A stretch of DNA of 64,000 bases from Tessaracoccus timonensis (GTDB lineage: Bacteria > Actinomycetota > Actinomycetes > Propionibacteriales > Propionibacteriaceae), in NCBI RefSeq assembly GCF_900343145.1, contig NZ_LT996886.1:1240001-1304000 (forward strand), written 5' to 3'. The notes under the pieces were generated by a model. It ran no database searches and was not told the origin of the DNA. It worked only from the letters and a program-made list of their open reading frames with translations. The position numbers were made by a program, and so were the translations under genes. Positions 9,255-18,312 of the stretch are shown here, one piece after another. Position 1 is the first letter of the stretch. Each line of letters opens with the position of its first letter.

Positions 9255-10037
9255 ATGACCTTCACGCCCAAGATGGTGGCGCTCGACATCGACGGCACAC
9301 TCGTCGATTCGGCTGGCAATATGCCCGACGAGGTACACGCCGCGGTGAACCATGCCGCAGAGCAGGTGCCCGTGGTGCTTGCGACCGGACGCGGTTGGCT
9401 CGCCACGCAGCCCATCTTCGACATGCTCGGTCTGCCTCCCGGCTGGGCTGTCTCGTCGAACGGTGCCGTGCTCGTGCATAACCCGCCGTTCGAGCTGGTG
9501 CACGAGGTGCTCTTCGACCCGGCAGAAACCATCCAGCGCGTCTCCGAGCTGCTGCCCAACGCCCGCATCTGTGTGGAGCGCAATCTCGTGCGGTACGCGT
9601 CGCAGCCCTTCCCGGAAGGCGAAATCGAGGGGGAGGTGCACATCGTCGGGCTGGACGAACTCATGTCCGAGCCGGTGTCACGCCTCATCATTCGCGAGCC
9701 CGAGGCCGACGGGGACAACATCTTTGGCGATCTCATCTCGGAACTGGGCATGCACGACGTGTCGTACTTCGTCGGGTGGTCTGCGTGGCTCGACATCGCG
9801 CCCAAGGGCATCCACAAGGCCACCGCGCTGCAGCGCGTGTGCGACGAGATGGGCGTCGATGCGCGCGACGTGCTCGCGCTCGGCGACGGCTACAACGACA
9901 TCGAGATGCTCCAATGGGCAGGGCGAGGCGTTGCGATGGGGGAGGCTCCCGACGAGGTACGCGCCGCCGCCGACGCGGTGACTACCGGCTTCGCGGAACT
10001 CGGCACTGTCGCAGAGCTCGACCGCTGGTTCGGCTGA
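9255..10037 (+). CDS. Cof-type HAD-superfamily (IIB) phosphatase
   Basis: Cytosolic hydrolase of the HAD-IIB (Cof) group, which removes phosphate from sugar phosphates, FMN or related small molecules; the exact substrate is unknown. It opens with the nucleophile motif LDIDGT and ends with the metal-binding GDGYNDIEML plus the conserved Lys in PKGIHKATAL, with the C2B cap between them. The ATG at 9255 is chosen over an in-frame ATG at 9207 because GGAGAGGAGAAGG lies just upstream and the extra 16 residues are not HAD-like. 260 residues. It follows serS by about 100 bp. Confidence 0.9.
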   Translation: MTFTPKMVALDIDGTLVDSAGNMPDEVHAAVNHAAEQVPVVLATGRGWLATQPIFDMLGLPPGWAVSSNGAVLVHNPPFELVHEVLFDPAETIQRVSELLPNARICVERNLVRYASQPFPEGEIEGEVHIVGLDELMSEPVSRLIIREPEADGDNIFGDLISELGMHDVSYFVGWSAWLDIAPKGIHKATALQRVCDEMGVDARDVLALGDGYNDIEMLQWAGRGVAMGEAPDEVRAAADAVTTGFAELGTVAELDRWFG

Positions 10038-10070
10038 CTACGAAGTAGCTTCGCACCCACACGGACAGAA

Positions 10071-10107
10071 GACGGGCCCCGCTACTTGACTCGTAGCGAG
10101 GCCCGTC
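10071..10107. terminator. Bidirectional hairpin terminator
   Basis: Arms 10071-10085 and 10093-10107 form a 15-bp stem with one mismatch and a 7-nt loop. It lies between the convergent HAD phosphatase and WhiB genes. No U-tract. Confidence 0.65.
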
Positions 10108-10134
10108 ATGGGGTGGAGGAAATGAAATGACGTC

Positions 10135-10677
10135 TTATGCGGCCTGCTGGGCGGGCGCTGCCTTCAGTGCCTGCGCGGTGGCGAGGATCACGTCGGGGCT
10201 CGGCAGTGCGGGGTCAGCGGTGGCGGTGGGGGTGTCGCCTTCCTGGTCGATGCGACGCAGGTGGCGCTTCACCGTCGAGACGGAGCAGCCCACCTTCTGG
10301 GCGATGAAGCTCAGCGGCTGATCGGGATTCGCGGTGCGCATCCGGTAGATCTCCTGACCGTCAAACTGACGACCCGAGTTCACTCCTGCGTAGCTATCCA
10401 TGTCCTCAACCTGCACCTGTACGCCCAGCCGCGCCCGAATCTCTTGGCGCTGGCGCTTCGTGGTGCCGCCGACGAAGCCTGCGACGTCGTGCTTACCGAC
10501 GGCATCGCTCAGGCACTGGGCGAGCATGGGGCATCCAGCGCAGAGCCGTTCGGCCTGGGTGCGGAGCATCGCCTGCTCGCGACGTTCGCCGCGGCTGGAG
10601 GGGATGGACCCCTCTTCGAGCAGGGGGTGCAGGAAAATGTTGGAGGCAGTTACACACGGTGTGAGCTGGTCAGTCAT
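10135..10677 (-). CDS. WhiB-family iron-sulfur regulator with C-terminal helix-turn-helix
   Basis: Actinobacterial redox-sensing transcription factor. Four Cys that would ligate a [4Fe-4S] cluster are present: C9, then C47-x2-C50-x5-C56 (numbered from an upstream GTG; subtract one from ATG 10677). They are followed by the WhiB turn region VAGFVGGTTKRQR. Unlike the shortest WhiB proteins, about 100 further residues follow, with a probable HTH in FIAQKVGCSVSTVKRHLRRI (around 125-146) and an Ala/Pro-rich tail. ATG 10677 is preferred to the GTG at 10680 because AAGGAG is 5 nt from it. It is transcribed toward the HAD gene and ends at the shared hairpin. Which WhiB subgroup it is and what it regulates are unknown; it sits at the edge of the glycan island. 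Confidence 0.88.
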   Translation of the reverse strand: MTDQLTPCVTASNIFLHPLLEEGSIPSSRGERREQAMLRTQAERLCAGCPMLAQCLSDAVGKHDVAGFVGGTTKRQRQEIRARLGVQVQVEDMDSYAGVNSGRQFDGQEIYRMRTANPDQPLSFIAQKVGCSVSTVKRHLRRIDQEGDTPTATADPALPSPDVILATAQALKAAPAQQAA

Positions 10678-10948
10678 CATGTCTCCTTCTCTGCGATCCA
10701 GGCAGGGCCTCGATCACCTCTGCTATCAAGGTTCTCAGCTCTGGCGCCGGATTTGCATCGAAAAGGATGGGGGGAACTACCCGTTCTTCATGGGTATAAA
10801 CATGAGCAAATCTAAGTAGCGATACTTACCGACGAACTCTCACCGTTGAGCGTCCATTCTCATCAAATATGCCCTGACAAGGGCGTTTGTGCTACCTTCG
10901 TCGGGAGGACATTCACTTGCGTGCCACTCACCCTAGTAGTGGGTGGGG

Positions 10949-12235
10949 TCACACCTCGACGGTATCGGGCCGCTTATCGAAGGGCCACGTCGCGGTGAGG
11001 GCGATCAGCGCCCACCACCACCAGCTGATGCCGAAGTTGCGCAGCAGGTAGGTGTCGACGAGGAATGCCACCAGGCAAGCCAACACTGCGCTCGCCACGA
11101 TCAACCGAGGCAGCGTCGTCCGGGCGCGCCACCAGCCCACGAGCAGTGCGATGCCCATCACCGCGCCCAGGATGACGCCAGGAATGCCGAATTCCACCAT
11201 GAACTGCAGCGGCGTCGAGTGGGGTGTGAGAAGCACGTTCCCCATCTCGGAGGGCTGGAATCCGGCGTACCCCTCTTCGGGCATCGGGTAGAGCCCGGAC
11301 TCGTAGGCCGGCCACGGCCACACCGAACCCGGGCCGAGGCCAAAGATCTGTCCAAGCGGCTGTTCTCCCCACAGCTCCAAAGCGTTGTCGATGTTTTTCG
11401 CCCGCTTCGGATCCCAAAAATCCGTGATGCGGTCGATCCCAGGGATGAACGGCAGCGCGACGAGCCCCGCCAACGCCGCAGCCCCCAACGGCCAGAGGCG
11501 CTTCGCGTCGCGCGGATGCGAGATGAGCCAACCCACGACGATCAATCCCACCCAGGCAGCGACGTTGATGAACGCCCCGCGCGACTGCGTCGCAATGAGG
11601 GCACCGAGCCCACCGACGACGATCGCAATCCCTAGTCGCGGACGGGAGCCGCGTGCGAACTGCGCGAGCCCCAGCGACATGATGAGCAGGAACATCACGT
11701 GAATAATCGCAGCGCCGCCCTGCCCCGTCGCGAGCCGTACGTATCCGCGATGCGCAGACTGGAACGGCCAACCCAGGAACGACACCACCACCGCCGCCGC
11801 ACCGGCGACGGTGAGAATCCGCAAGCGAAGGCGTCGCTCCGCGGCCAGCACGACCCCGAAGCCCGCGACGACGGTCAACGCCGCGCTGAGCAGTGGCACC
11901 ACCTCGTAGTAGCGGGGCATCACCCCGCCGCCAGGCGTGCGCACCACGGGCGGGGGGTGGAGGAACAGCGACACCAGCCCATAGGCCACCAGCGCTAGAA
12001 ACGCACCGGCGGTGACGAGCGTCGTCGGCGGCAATTCGCGCCAGCGACGGCTCCACCAGGGGGACGTGACGCACACGATGAGGATCAGTGCGAAGAACTC
12101 GAAGGTGAACCAGCGCATGCCTGGAACGGGAAACGCAAGCTGCACAGCCTGGCAGAACGCCACGTAGGGAACGAACGCCCAAGCAATCCGGTTCCCTTTC
12201 GAGCGGAATCGCTCGGTTTCGACGGTTGGCTGCAC
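10949..12235 (-). CDS. O-antigen ligase/polymerase-like membrane protein (paralog 1)
   Basis: Polytopic membrane protein of about 428 residues with about 10-12 hydrophobic helices and, in the second half, a periplasm-type loop carrying WPWPAYESGLYP and LLTPHSTPLQF, like the wzy/waaL (O-antigen ligase) family. Expected role: polymerisation or transfer of lipid-linked glycan units outside the membrane. It closely resembles the next gene upstream (shared GNRxAWAFVPY, TGQGGAA, TQSRGA, TPHSTPL, LLRNFGIS), so the two are a tandem duplication. The start is uncertain: GTG 12235 is aligned with the paralog, and a TTG at 12265 is also open. Last gene of a minus-strand run coming from 18.2 kb. Confidence 0.8.
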   Translation of the reverse strand: MQPTVETERFRSKGNRIAWAFVPYVAFCQAVQLAFPVPGMRWFTFEFFALILIVCVTSPWWSRRWRELPPTTLVTAGAFLALVAYGLVSLFLHPPPVVRTPGGGVMPRYYEVVPLLSAALTVVAGFGVVLAAERRLRLRILTVAGAAAVVVSFLGWPFQSAHRGYVRLATGQGGAAIIHVMFLLIMSLGLAQFARGSRPRLGIAIVVGGLGALIATQSRGAFINVAAWVGLIVVGWLISHPRDAKRLWPLGAAALAGLVALPFIPGIDRITDFWDPKRAKNIDNALELWGEQPLGQIFGLGPGSVWPWPAYESGLYPMPEEGYAGFQPSEMGNVLLTPHSTPLQFMVEFGIPGVILGAVMGIALLVGWWRARTTLPRLIVASAVLACLVAFLVDTYLLRNFGISWWWWALIALTATWPFDKRPDTVEV

Positions 12236-12377
12236 CCGGCCATGGTTGCACCCGTTGAGGGTCAACCGAAGTCGCAGAGAGGCGAAAGGGGAGGAACGTT
12301 ATGGGATCGGTATGACGAAGATGCTGGCTCGTCCATGCAACGCGCCTCGCGCTCCCTCACTCACGCCGCCGAGGCGC

Positions 12378-13688
12378 TCAGTCGGTTAGCCCACCGAGCG
12401 AGGGTGCATCGTCGGGGCTCGGTTCCTTCCACGTCGCCACCAACGCGACGCACGCCCACCACCACAGGCTGATGCCGAAGTTGCGCAACAGGTAGGTGTC
12501 GAACAGGAACGCCATCAGTGATGCCAGCACAGCGCTCGCCACCGCGAGCCTGGACAGCGACGCACGCGAACGCCACCAGAGCACCAACACCGCCACTCCC
12601 ATGACTGCACCGGCGAGGACTCCTACCAGGCCGTGCTCCACCAGCAGCGCCAGGGGCGTTGAGTGCGGGGTGAGCAAGAGGTCGCCGTACGCGGTGGGGC
12701 GTTGGCCAGAGTGCCCCTCTGGGGGGAAGCGGTACAAGCCGGATTCATACGCAGGCCACGGCCAGGCGTGCCCGGAGCCCACGCCGAAGATACGCGTCGA
12801 CCAGTCCTCATTCCACAGCCCGAGCGCAGCCTTCAGGTTGGCGGAACGCTTGGTGTCGGAGAGGCTGAAGATTCGGTCGAAGCCGGGCACCAACGGCGCC
12901 AGCGCCACCCCCAGAACCAAGGCCAACGCCAGAGGCCACAGCTTCCAAATGCTTCGCGTGCCGTTGAGCACCCACCCCAGAGCCAGGAGCACGACGAACG
13001 CGCCCAGCGTCAGCAGTGCGCCGCGCGACTGCGTCGCCAATGTCGCGATCATCGCGCCGAGCATCAGCCCGATGCCGAGCTTGCGGTTGCCGCCGCGTCG
13101 TAAGAACTCCGCAAGCCCCACTGCAATCAGCAGCAGAAAGATCACGTGCACCACTGCGGCCCCACCTTGTCCGGTGGCGAGCCGTATCGATCGCCGATAC
13201 TGGGACTGGAAAGGCCATCCGATGAATGCGACGACGAGCGACGCCGCTCCGGCAGCCGCGATGATGCGCAACCGGAGTCTCGGCTCGGCTGCCAGGATCA
13301 TTCCGAGCCCCGTAAGTGTGGCGAGCCCCGCATTCAACAACGGGACCACCAGATACTGCAGTGGTACGACGCCACCCCCAGCGGTCGTCACGACCGCAGG
13401 CGCGTGGAAGGGCAAGGCCACGATGCCGTAGACCACGACAGCAAGGAACGATCCGACGAGCCACCCCGTCGCTTTCCCGAGCTCGTGACGTCGGCCCAGC
13501 CACCAGGGCGCGGTCACCAGCGCCAATACGAGGAGCGCGATGAGCTCGAACGTCAGGAACCGTGCGCCCGGTACTCGGTAGGCGAGTTGTACCGCCTGAC
13601 ACAGCGCAAGATAGGGAACAAACGCCCACGCGACACGGTTGCCCCGACGAATGAACTCCTCATTCCCGACAGCCTTCACGCAGCCCAT
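12378..13688 (-). CDS. O-antigen ligase/polymerase-like membrane protein (paralog 2)
   Basis: Paralog of the neighbouring 10949-12235 gene, 436 residues, same helix pattern and same conserved loop motifs (WPWPAYESGLY, LLTPHSTPLALLVEHG). Family role is glycan polymerisation or ligation on the outer face of the membrane. It lies 34 nt downstream of the Gfo/Idh/MocA gene on the same strand and is probably co-transcribed with the sugar genes. ATG 13688 has a weak GGGAG before it. Which of the two paralogs is polymerase and which ligase, or whether both act on different glycans, cannot be told from sequence. Confidence 0.8.
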   Translation of the reverse strand: MGCVKAVGNEEFIRRGNRVAWAFVPYLALCQAVQLAYRVPGARFLTFELIALLVLALVTAPWWLGRRHELGKATGWLVGSFLAVVVYGIVALPFHAPAVVTTAGGGVVPLQYLVVPLLNAGLATLTGLGMILAAEPRLRLRIIAAAGAASLVVAFIGWPFQSQYRRSIRLATGQGGAAVVHVIFLLLIAVGLAEFLRRGGNRKLGIGLMLGAMIATLATQSRGALLTLGAFVVLLALGWVLNGTRSIWKLWPLALALVLGVALAPLVPGFDRIFSLSDTKRSANLKAALGLWNEDWSTRIFGVGSGHAWPWPAYESGLYRFPPEGHSGQRPTAYGDLLLTPHSTPLALLVEHGLVGVLAGAVMGVAVLVLWWRSRASLSRLAVASAVLASLMAFLFDTYLLRNFGISLWWWACVALVATWKEPSPDDAPSLGGLTD

Positions 13689-13721
13689 ACTCCCACGTCC
13701 GGTGCCGATTCGAGGGAAATC

Positions 13722-14714
13722 TCACGGGCGCACGTCGATGAATGCGTTGGTGCGCGCAGACTCGATCATCGCCTCACAAACACGCACCACCTGCGCGCCC
13801 TGCTCCAGCGTCACGATGTCAGACTCCTTGCCCAGCACCGCGTCGCGGAATCGCTCGTGTTCGGTGCGCAGCGGCTCCTGCTTCGGGAACGCGAACCGGG
13901 TCACGTCGCCTTCCGCCACACCGCGGAAGCGGGCGAGGTCGTCCCACGTCTGCTGCACGGATGCGTTGGCGTAGAACGACAGATCGGCGGTGAGCGTGTC
14001 GGCGACGAACATGCCCTTCTCGCCAGTGACCGCGGTCAGGCGCTCCTTGGTGGGCGTGAGCCAGTTGACCAGATGGTTCGACATCAACCCTCCGGTCAGG
14101 GAACAAGTGGCGGAGACCATGTCCTCGTACTCGCGCCCCGCTTTGAATACCGACCGTGCAGCCACCCACTCGTAGTCGCGTTGGGTGACCCAGGCGGTGA
14201 GATCGATGTCGTGGGAGGCCAGATCCTTCACGACGCCGACGTCGGCGATGCGCGCAGGAAATGGCCCCTGACGACGGGTGACAACCTGGTACAGCTCTCC
14301 CAACTCACCTGCTTCGAGCCGTGCACGGAGCTGCTGGAGCGCGGGGTTGTATCGCTCGATGTGCCCGACCGCGGCGACGAGGCCCCTCTTACTGAACGCA
14401 TCCACCAGCAGGCGTGCGCCCTCGACGGTCTTGGCCAAGGGCTTCTCGATGAGCGCTGCGACGCCTGCATCCGCGATCGCGATGCCGATCTCCTCGTGGA
14501 ACATCGTCGGGGCGGCCACCACGACGTAGTCGAGGCCCTGCTCGAGTAGCGCATGCACGTCGGGGAGGACTGGCAGATCACCCGCCAGGCCATGCGGATC
14601 GCCCTGGGCGTCGGCCACCGCGACGAGGTCCACCCCGTCGATGGCACGCAGGTTGCGGGCGTGGTGGCGGCCCATCATGCCCAAACCGATGAGACCAGCG
14701 CGGAGATTCGCCAT
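13722..14714 (-). CDS. wbpB: Gfo/Idh/MocA oxidoreductase, WbpB/WlbA-like
   Basis: NAD-dependent sugar oxidoreductase of about 330 residues. It has a Rossmann GLIGLGMMGRHHARN motif at the N-terminus, the family EKPLAKT motif and a GHIERYNP segment. WbpB/WlbA enzymes oxidise C3 of UDP-GlcNAc uronic acid, giving the 3-keto sugar that WbpE aminates. That assignment rests on the overlapping gene order with a WbpE-like aminotransferase and a WbpD-like acetyltransferase. The ATG overlaps the wbpE stop by one base; an in-frame GTG lies at 14717. Confidence 0.8.
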   Translation of the reverse strand: MANLRAGLIGLGMMGRHHARNLRAIDGVDLVAVADAQGDPHGLAGDLPVLPDVHALLEQGLDYVVVAAPTMFHEEIGIAIADAGVAALIEKPLAKTVEGARLLVDAFSKRGLVAAVGHIERYNPALQQLRARLEAGELGELYQVVTRRQGPFPARIADVGVVKDLASHDIDLTAWVTQRDYEWVAARSVFKAGREYEDMVSATCSLTGGLMSNHLVNWLTPTKERLTAVTGEKGMFVADTLTADLSFYANASVQQTWDDLARFRGVAEGDVTRFAFPKQEPLRTEHERFRDAVLGKESDIVTLEQGAQVVRVCEAMIESARTNAFIDVRP

Positions 14715-15808
14715 CACGCACCCGCCTTCACGAGGGCGTTGACGGCGGCGACGATGCGCTCCAGATCACCCTGCGAGAGCGACGGATGCACCGGCAGCGA
14801 CAGACACTCCTTCGCAGCCTGCTCGGTGTGAGGCAGATCCACCGCTGACTGGAATGGCTTGAGGCGGTGATTTGGCACGGGATAGAACATCCCGGAGCCG
14901 ATGTTGTACTCCTCCTTCAGCGCCTTCGCCAAGCCGTCGCGGTCCTCGGCCACCCGCACCGTGTACTGGTGGTAGACGTGCACTGCTCCCTCAGCCACGG
15001 CCGGCACGACGACGCCCTCCAGGTTCGCAGAGAGGAAGGCCGCGTTGCGCTGGCGGGTCTGCGTCCACCCATCCACCTTGGTGAGCTGCACGCGCCCGAT
15101 GGCGGCGTGGATGTCGGTCATGCGGTTGTTCAGCCCGACGACCTCGTTGTGGTACTGCTGCAGCATCCCCTGGTTGCGGTAGAGGCGCACGCCTCGTTCG
15201 ATCGTCGCATCTGCGCAGGAGACCATGCCGCCCTCGCCGGAGGTCATGTTCTTCGTCGGATATAGGGAGAACATCGCAAACGTGCCGAACGCGCCGACGG
15301 GGGTGCCGTCAAGCGACGCACCGTGCGCCTGCGCTGCGTCCTCGAACAGCAACAGGCCGTGCTGGTCAGCAATGGCGCGAAGCTGGCTCATCTTGGCCGG
15401 ATGGCCGTAGAGGTGCACCGGCATGATTGCCTTCGTGCGCTCGGTGATGCTCGCTTCGACGGAGGCCGGATCGAGCGTGAAGTCGTCGAGCGCGATGTCA
15501 GCGAAGACGGGGGTGGCGCCGGTGAGGGCCACGGAGTTGGCCGTCGCTGCGAAGGTGAACGACGGGACGATCACCTCGTCGCCATCACCAATGCCGGCGC
15601 TCAGCAGCCCGAGGTGGAGGCCCGACGTGCCGGAATTCACCGCGACGCAGGCGCGGCCCAGCTTGAAGTGCTCGGCGAACTCTTGCTCGAAGGCCGCGAC
15701 CTCCGGGCCCTGGGCGATCATGCCCGAGCGTAGGACGCGGTCGACGGCGGCGCGTTCCTCGTCGCCGATGATCGGCTTGGCTGGGGGAATGAATGCTTCA
15801 GTCATCAT
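14714..15808 (-). CDS. wbpE: DegT-family aminotransferase, WbpE-like
   Basis: PLP-dependent sugar aminotransferase, 364 residues. The PLP lysine is in SLYPTKNMTSGEGG; the upstream FEDAAQAHGA segment binds the cofactor ring. By context it should place an amino group on C3 of a 3-keto UDP-GlcNAc uronic acid made by the adjacent WbpB-like enzyme, with acetylation by the WbpD-like enzyme encoded just upstream. Starts inside the end of that acetyltransferase gene (ATGA overlap) and overlaps wbpB at its 3' end, so the three are tightly coupled. Confidence 0.82.
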   Translation of the reverse strand: MMTEAFIPPAKPIIGDEERAAVDRVLRSGMIAQGPEVAAFEQEFAEHFKLGRACVAVNSGTSGLHLGLLSAGIGDGDEVIVPSFTFAATANSVALTGATPVFADIALDDFTLDPASVEASITERTKAIMPVHLYGHPAKMSQLRAIADQHGLLLFEDAAQAHGASLDGTPVGAFGTFAMFSLYPTKNMTSGEGGMVSCADATIERGVRLYRNQGMLQQYHNEVVGLNNRMTDIHAAIGRVQLTKVDGWTQTRQRNAAFLSANLEGVVVPAVAEGAVHVYHQYTVRVAEDRDGLAKALKEEYNIGSGMFYPVPNHRLKPFQSAVDLPHTEQAAKECLSLPVHPSLSQGDLERIVAAVNALVKAGA

Positions 15809-16407
15809 GCTTCTTTCACGAGGGTGAGGGCCTCACCGTGCTGTTCAAACTCGTCGCCGGTCTTCGGGTCGCGAAACGTGTGCTCCCCGGTGGCCTCCAG
15901 CGGAAAACCTGAGCGTCCTACCCACTTGATGCGGCGGGCAGGCACGCCGGCCACGAGCGCGTAGGCGGGCACGTCGCGGGTGACGACGGAGCCGGCGGCC
16001 ACCGTCGCCCACTCGCCGATGGTGACGGGGGCCACGCATACAGCTCGGGCACCGACGGAGGCACCGTGCTTCAACGTCACTCCGACGGGCTCCCACTCAT
16101 CAGCGCTTTTCACCGAGCCGTCGGGGTTGCAGGCGCGTGGGAAGGTGTCGTTGGTGAGCACCGCGGCGGGGCCGATGAACACCCCGTCCTCGAGATACGC
16201 CGGCTCGTAGACGAGCGCGTAATTCTGGATCTTGCAGTTGTCGCCGACGTGGACGCCGGTGCCGATATAGGCGCCGCGGCCGACGACGACGTTCTCGCCG
16301 ATTCGGGCGCCGCCGCGTACCTGTGCGAGATGCCAGATCGAGGACCCGTCGCCAATCGACACGTCGTCGTCGAGGTCCGCGGAGGGGAGGATTCTGGGAT
16401 CGGCCAT
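15805..16407 (-). CDS. wbpD: Left-handed beta-helix N-acetyltransferase, WbpD/WlbB-like
   Basis: Hexapeptide-repeat acyltransferase, 200 residues, with repeated short hexads (IGDGSSIWH, IGENVVVGRGAYIG, VHVGDNCKIQN, IGEWATVAAGSVVTRD) that form a left-handed beta-helix trimer. WbpD/WlbB-type enzymes acetylate the 3-amino group of UDP-GlcNAc(3N)A. Context with WbpE and WbpB supports this; acting on the 4-amino sugar of the neighbouring aminotransferase (PglD-like role) is the main alternative. AGGAGA lies about 10 nt before the ATG. Confidence 0.8.
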   Translation of the reverse strand: MADPRILPSADLDDDVSIGDGSSIWHLAQVRGGARIGENVVVGRGAYIGTGVHVGDNCKIQNYALVYEPAYLEDGVFIGPAAVLTNDTFPRACNPDGSVKSADEWEPVGVTLKHGASVGARAVCVAPVTIGEWATVAAGSVVTRDVPAYALVAGVPARRIKWVGRSGFPLEATGEHTFRDPKTGDEFEQHGEALTLVKEA

Positions 16408-16490
16408 CTGCGTTGTCTCTCCTAGGTCAACTGCATGTCAGTCTAGTACCGCCCCCTCGACGGTGGCGGACCCGATGGCGCTACCCAGCC

Positions 16491-17087
16491 TCATCCCCGA
16501 ACGATGGCAGCGAACGTGCGCGTGATCACGGCGAGGTCGCCACCAAAGGAGCGATGTTGCACGTAGTCGCGGTACATCGCCACCTTCTTCGGCAGGATCA
16601 CCTCGACGTAGTGCTGCTCCGGATCGTCGGCGACGGCCAGCTCGTCCTGCTCGTTGCGAAATGCGATGGCTGCTGGGTCGGTGATGCCGGGCCTGACGCT
16701 CAGGATCTCCCGACGGGCCTCCTCGCCCCACAGCTCGACATAGCGCGGCACCTCGGGGCGCGGCCCCACCACGGACATGTCACCCACCAGCACATCGATG
16801 AGCTGGGGCAGTTCGTCGAGTTTCGACTTGCGCAGGAACGCGCCCACCGGCGTGATGCGGGAATCGTTGGCGCTGGTGACCAGCGCACCCTCATTGGCCA
16901 CCCGCATTGAGCGGAACTTGTGGATGCGGAACACCTGGCCCCCCATCCCTACCCGTTCCTGACGAAAGAACACCGGACCGCCGTCGGTGAGTTTGATGGC
17001 CACCGCCACGCCGAGGAACACCGGCGACAGCACCACGAGGCCCACCGCTGAGGATGCGACGTCGAACGCGCGCTTGGCGATACTCAC
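16491..17087 (-). CDS. Initiating phosphoglycosyltransferase, PglC/WcaJ-type
   Basis: Monotopic membrane phosphoglycosyltransferase of 198 residues that moves a sugar 1-phosphate from a UDP-sugar to undecaprenyl phosphate, starting a glycan repeat. It has the N-terminal hydrophobic re-entrant helix (residues about 5-32) and the family signature from GGPVFFRQERVG through KFRSM, SKLDELPQL and GDMSVVGPRPE, with the catalytic Asp-Glu pair in KLDELPQ. The size is that of the minimal PglC-like form without the extra WbaP domains. GTG start overlaps the aminotransferase stop by 4 bp; PglC often follows the enzymes that make its 4-amino sugar substrate. Confidence 0.9.
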   Translation of the reverse strand: MSIAKRAFDVASSAVGLVVLSPVFLGVAVAIKLTDGGPVFFRQERVGMGGQVFRIHKFRSMRVANEGALVTSANDSRITPVGAFLRKSKLDELPQLIDVLVGDMSVVGPRPEVPRYVELWGEEARREILSVRPGITDPAAIAFRNEQDELAVADDPEQHYVEVILPKKVAMYRDYVQHRSFGGDLAVITRTFAAIVRG

Positions 17088-18232
17088 CCGAGGATCTCCC
17101 GCACGGCCCCGACGACCTGCTCGACGTCGTCGTCGGTCATGGAGGAGAAGATCGGCAGGCTCACGCAGCGCTGGAACTGCGCGGTGGCGACGGGGAAGTC
17201 CGCCGGTGCGTGCCGGTAGGTGTCGCGCCAGTAGGGCTGCAGGTGCAGCGGGATGAAGTGGACGCTCGTGCCCACCTCGTGATCGGCCATGCGCTGGATG
17301 AAGGTGTCGCGACAGACGGGTGCGTCGTCGGTGGGCCGCAGTACGTACAGGTGCCAGGCGTGCGACGAACCCTCGGGCGCGTGCGCCGGCAAGGTAACGG
17401 GCAGGCCAGCGAAGGCGTCGTCGTAGCGGGCACCGATCGCGGCGCGTCGGGCGGCCATCTCCCGCGAGCGCCCGAGCTGCACCCGTCCCATCGCGGCGGC
17501 GGTGTCGGTGAGGTTGTACTTGTATCCGGGGGCGACGACGTCGTAGTGCCAGCTCGGCTTCTTGGAGGAATAGCGGTCGAACACGTCGCGGTTGATGCCG
17601 TGCAGGCGCATGGTGCGCATCCGGGCGGCGAGGTCCGCGTCGGGAGTGACCACCATGCCGCCCTCGCCGGTGGTCATCGTCTTGGTGGCGTAGAAGCTGT
17701 AGACGGTGGCGTCGTGGCCATGAGCCCCGATGAGGGTGCCTTCGTTGAGCGTGGGCAGTGCATGGGCAGCATCTTCGACGACGCGCAGCCCGTGGCGCTG
17801 CGCGAACGTGGTGAGGGCACCGTCGGGGACACCCAGCCCGGCGAAATGCACCGGCGCGATCGCGACGGTGCGCTCAGTGACCTTCCGCTCGGCATCCTCG
17901 AGGTCGATGCAGAGCGTGCGCGGATCCACGTCGACGAGCACCGGGTCGCCGCCCAAGTAGCGCACCGCCTCCGCGGTGGAGGTGAAGGTCCACGTCGGCA
18001 CCAGCACCTCGTCTCCGGGCTGCACGCCGATGGCTTCGAACGCCAGGTGCAGGCCTGCGGTGGCGGAGTTCACGGCGACGGCGTGCGCGTCGGCGCCCAG
18101 GAATTCGAGGAACTCATTTTCGAAAGCGGCCGCGTTCGGGCCGGTGGTGAGCCAGCCGGAGCGCATCGTCTCGACGACGGCCGAGATCTCGGCCTCGGTG
18201 ATGTCCGGGCGCGCGAAAGGGAGGAATGCCAC
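17084..18232 (-). CDS. DegT/DnrJ/EryC1 sugar aminotransferase, PglE-like
   Basis: PLP-dependent aminotransferase of 382 residues (VAFLPFARPDITEAE opening, SFYATKTMTTGEGGMVV lysine motif, VVEDAAHALP). With the divergent WbpM/PglF-like 4,6-dehydratase and the overlapping PglC-like transferase it is best read as the enzyme that aminates a UDP-4-keto-6-deoxy sugar at C4. The start is GTG 18232; a longer open frame reaches 18436 but runs through the divergent promoter region with non-family sequence, and a TATTGT box lies 7 nt before GTG 18232. Confidence 0.83.
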   Translation of the reverse strand: MAFLPFARPDITEAEISAVVETMRSGWLTTGPNAAAFENEFLEFLGADAHAVAVNSATAGLHLAFEAIGVQPGDEVLVPTWTFTSTAEAVRYLGGDPVLVDVDPRTLCIDLEDAERKVTERTVAIAPVHFAGLGVPDGALTTFAQRHGLRVVEDAAHALPTLNEGTLIGAHGHDATVYSFYATKTMTTGEGGMVVTPDADLAARMRTMRLHGINRDVFDRYSSKKPSWHYDVVAPGYKYNLTDTAAAMGRVQLGRSREMAARRAAIGARYDDAFAGLPVTLPAHAPEGSSHAWHLYVLRPTDDAPVCRDTFIQRMADHEVGTSVHFIPLHLQPYWRDTYRHAPADFPVATAQFQRCVSLPIFSSMTDDDVEQVVGAVREILG

Positions 18233-18239
18233 GTCACGG

Positions 18240-18245
18240 ACAATA
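18240..18245 (-). promoter_or_regulatory. TATTGT -10 box for the PglE-like operon
   Basis: Minus-strand TATTGT is 7 nt before the GTG start at 18232, the leaderless spacing seen elsewhere in this window. It shares the 116-bp divergent region with the plus-strand promoter at 18313. Confidence 0.45.
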
Positions 18246-18312
18246 CACTGACGCCATCGGAAGGGGGCGCACACCAGCCTCAGCCGTTGCTGTCCGCACA
18301 CGCTAGCGACGC

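Noticed and set aside
10920-10948. Weak inverted repeat after the ligase-like gene as a terminator
   Set aside because: Only about 8 bp with a mismatch; not strong enough to list.
13146-14549. Plus-strand open frame of 467 codons across the ligase-like and WbpB-like genes
   Set aside because: Shadow frame spanning two unrelated minus-strand genes.
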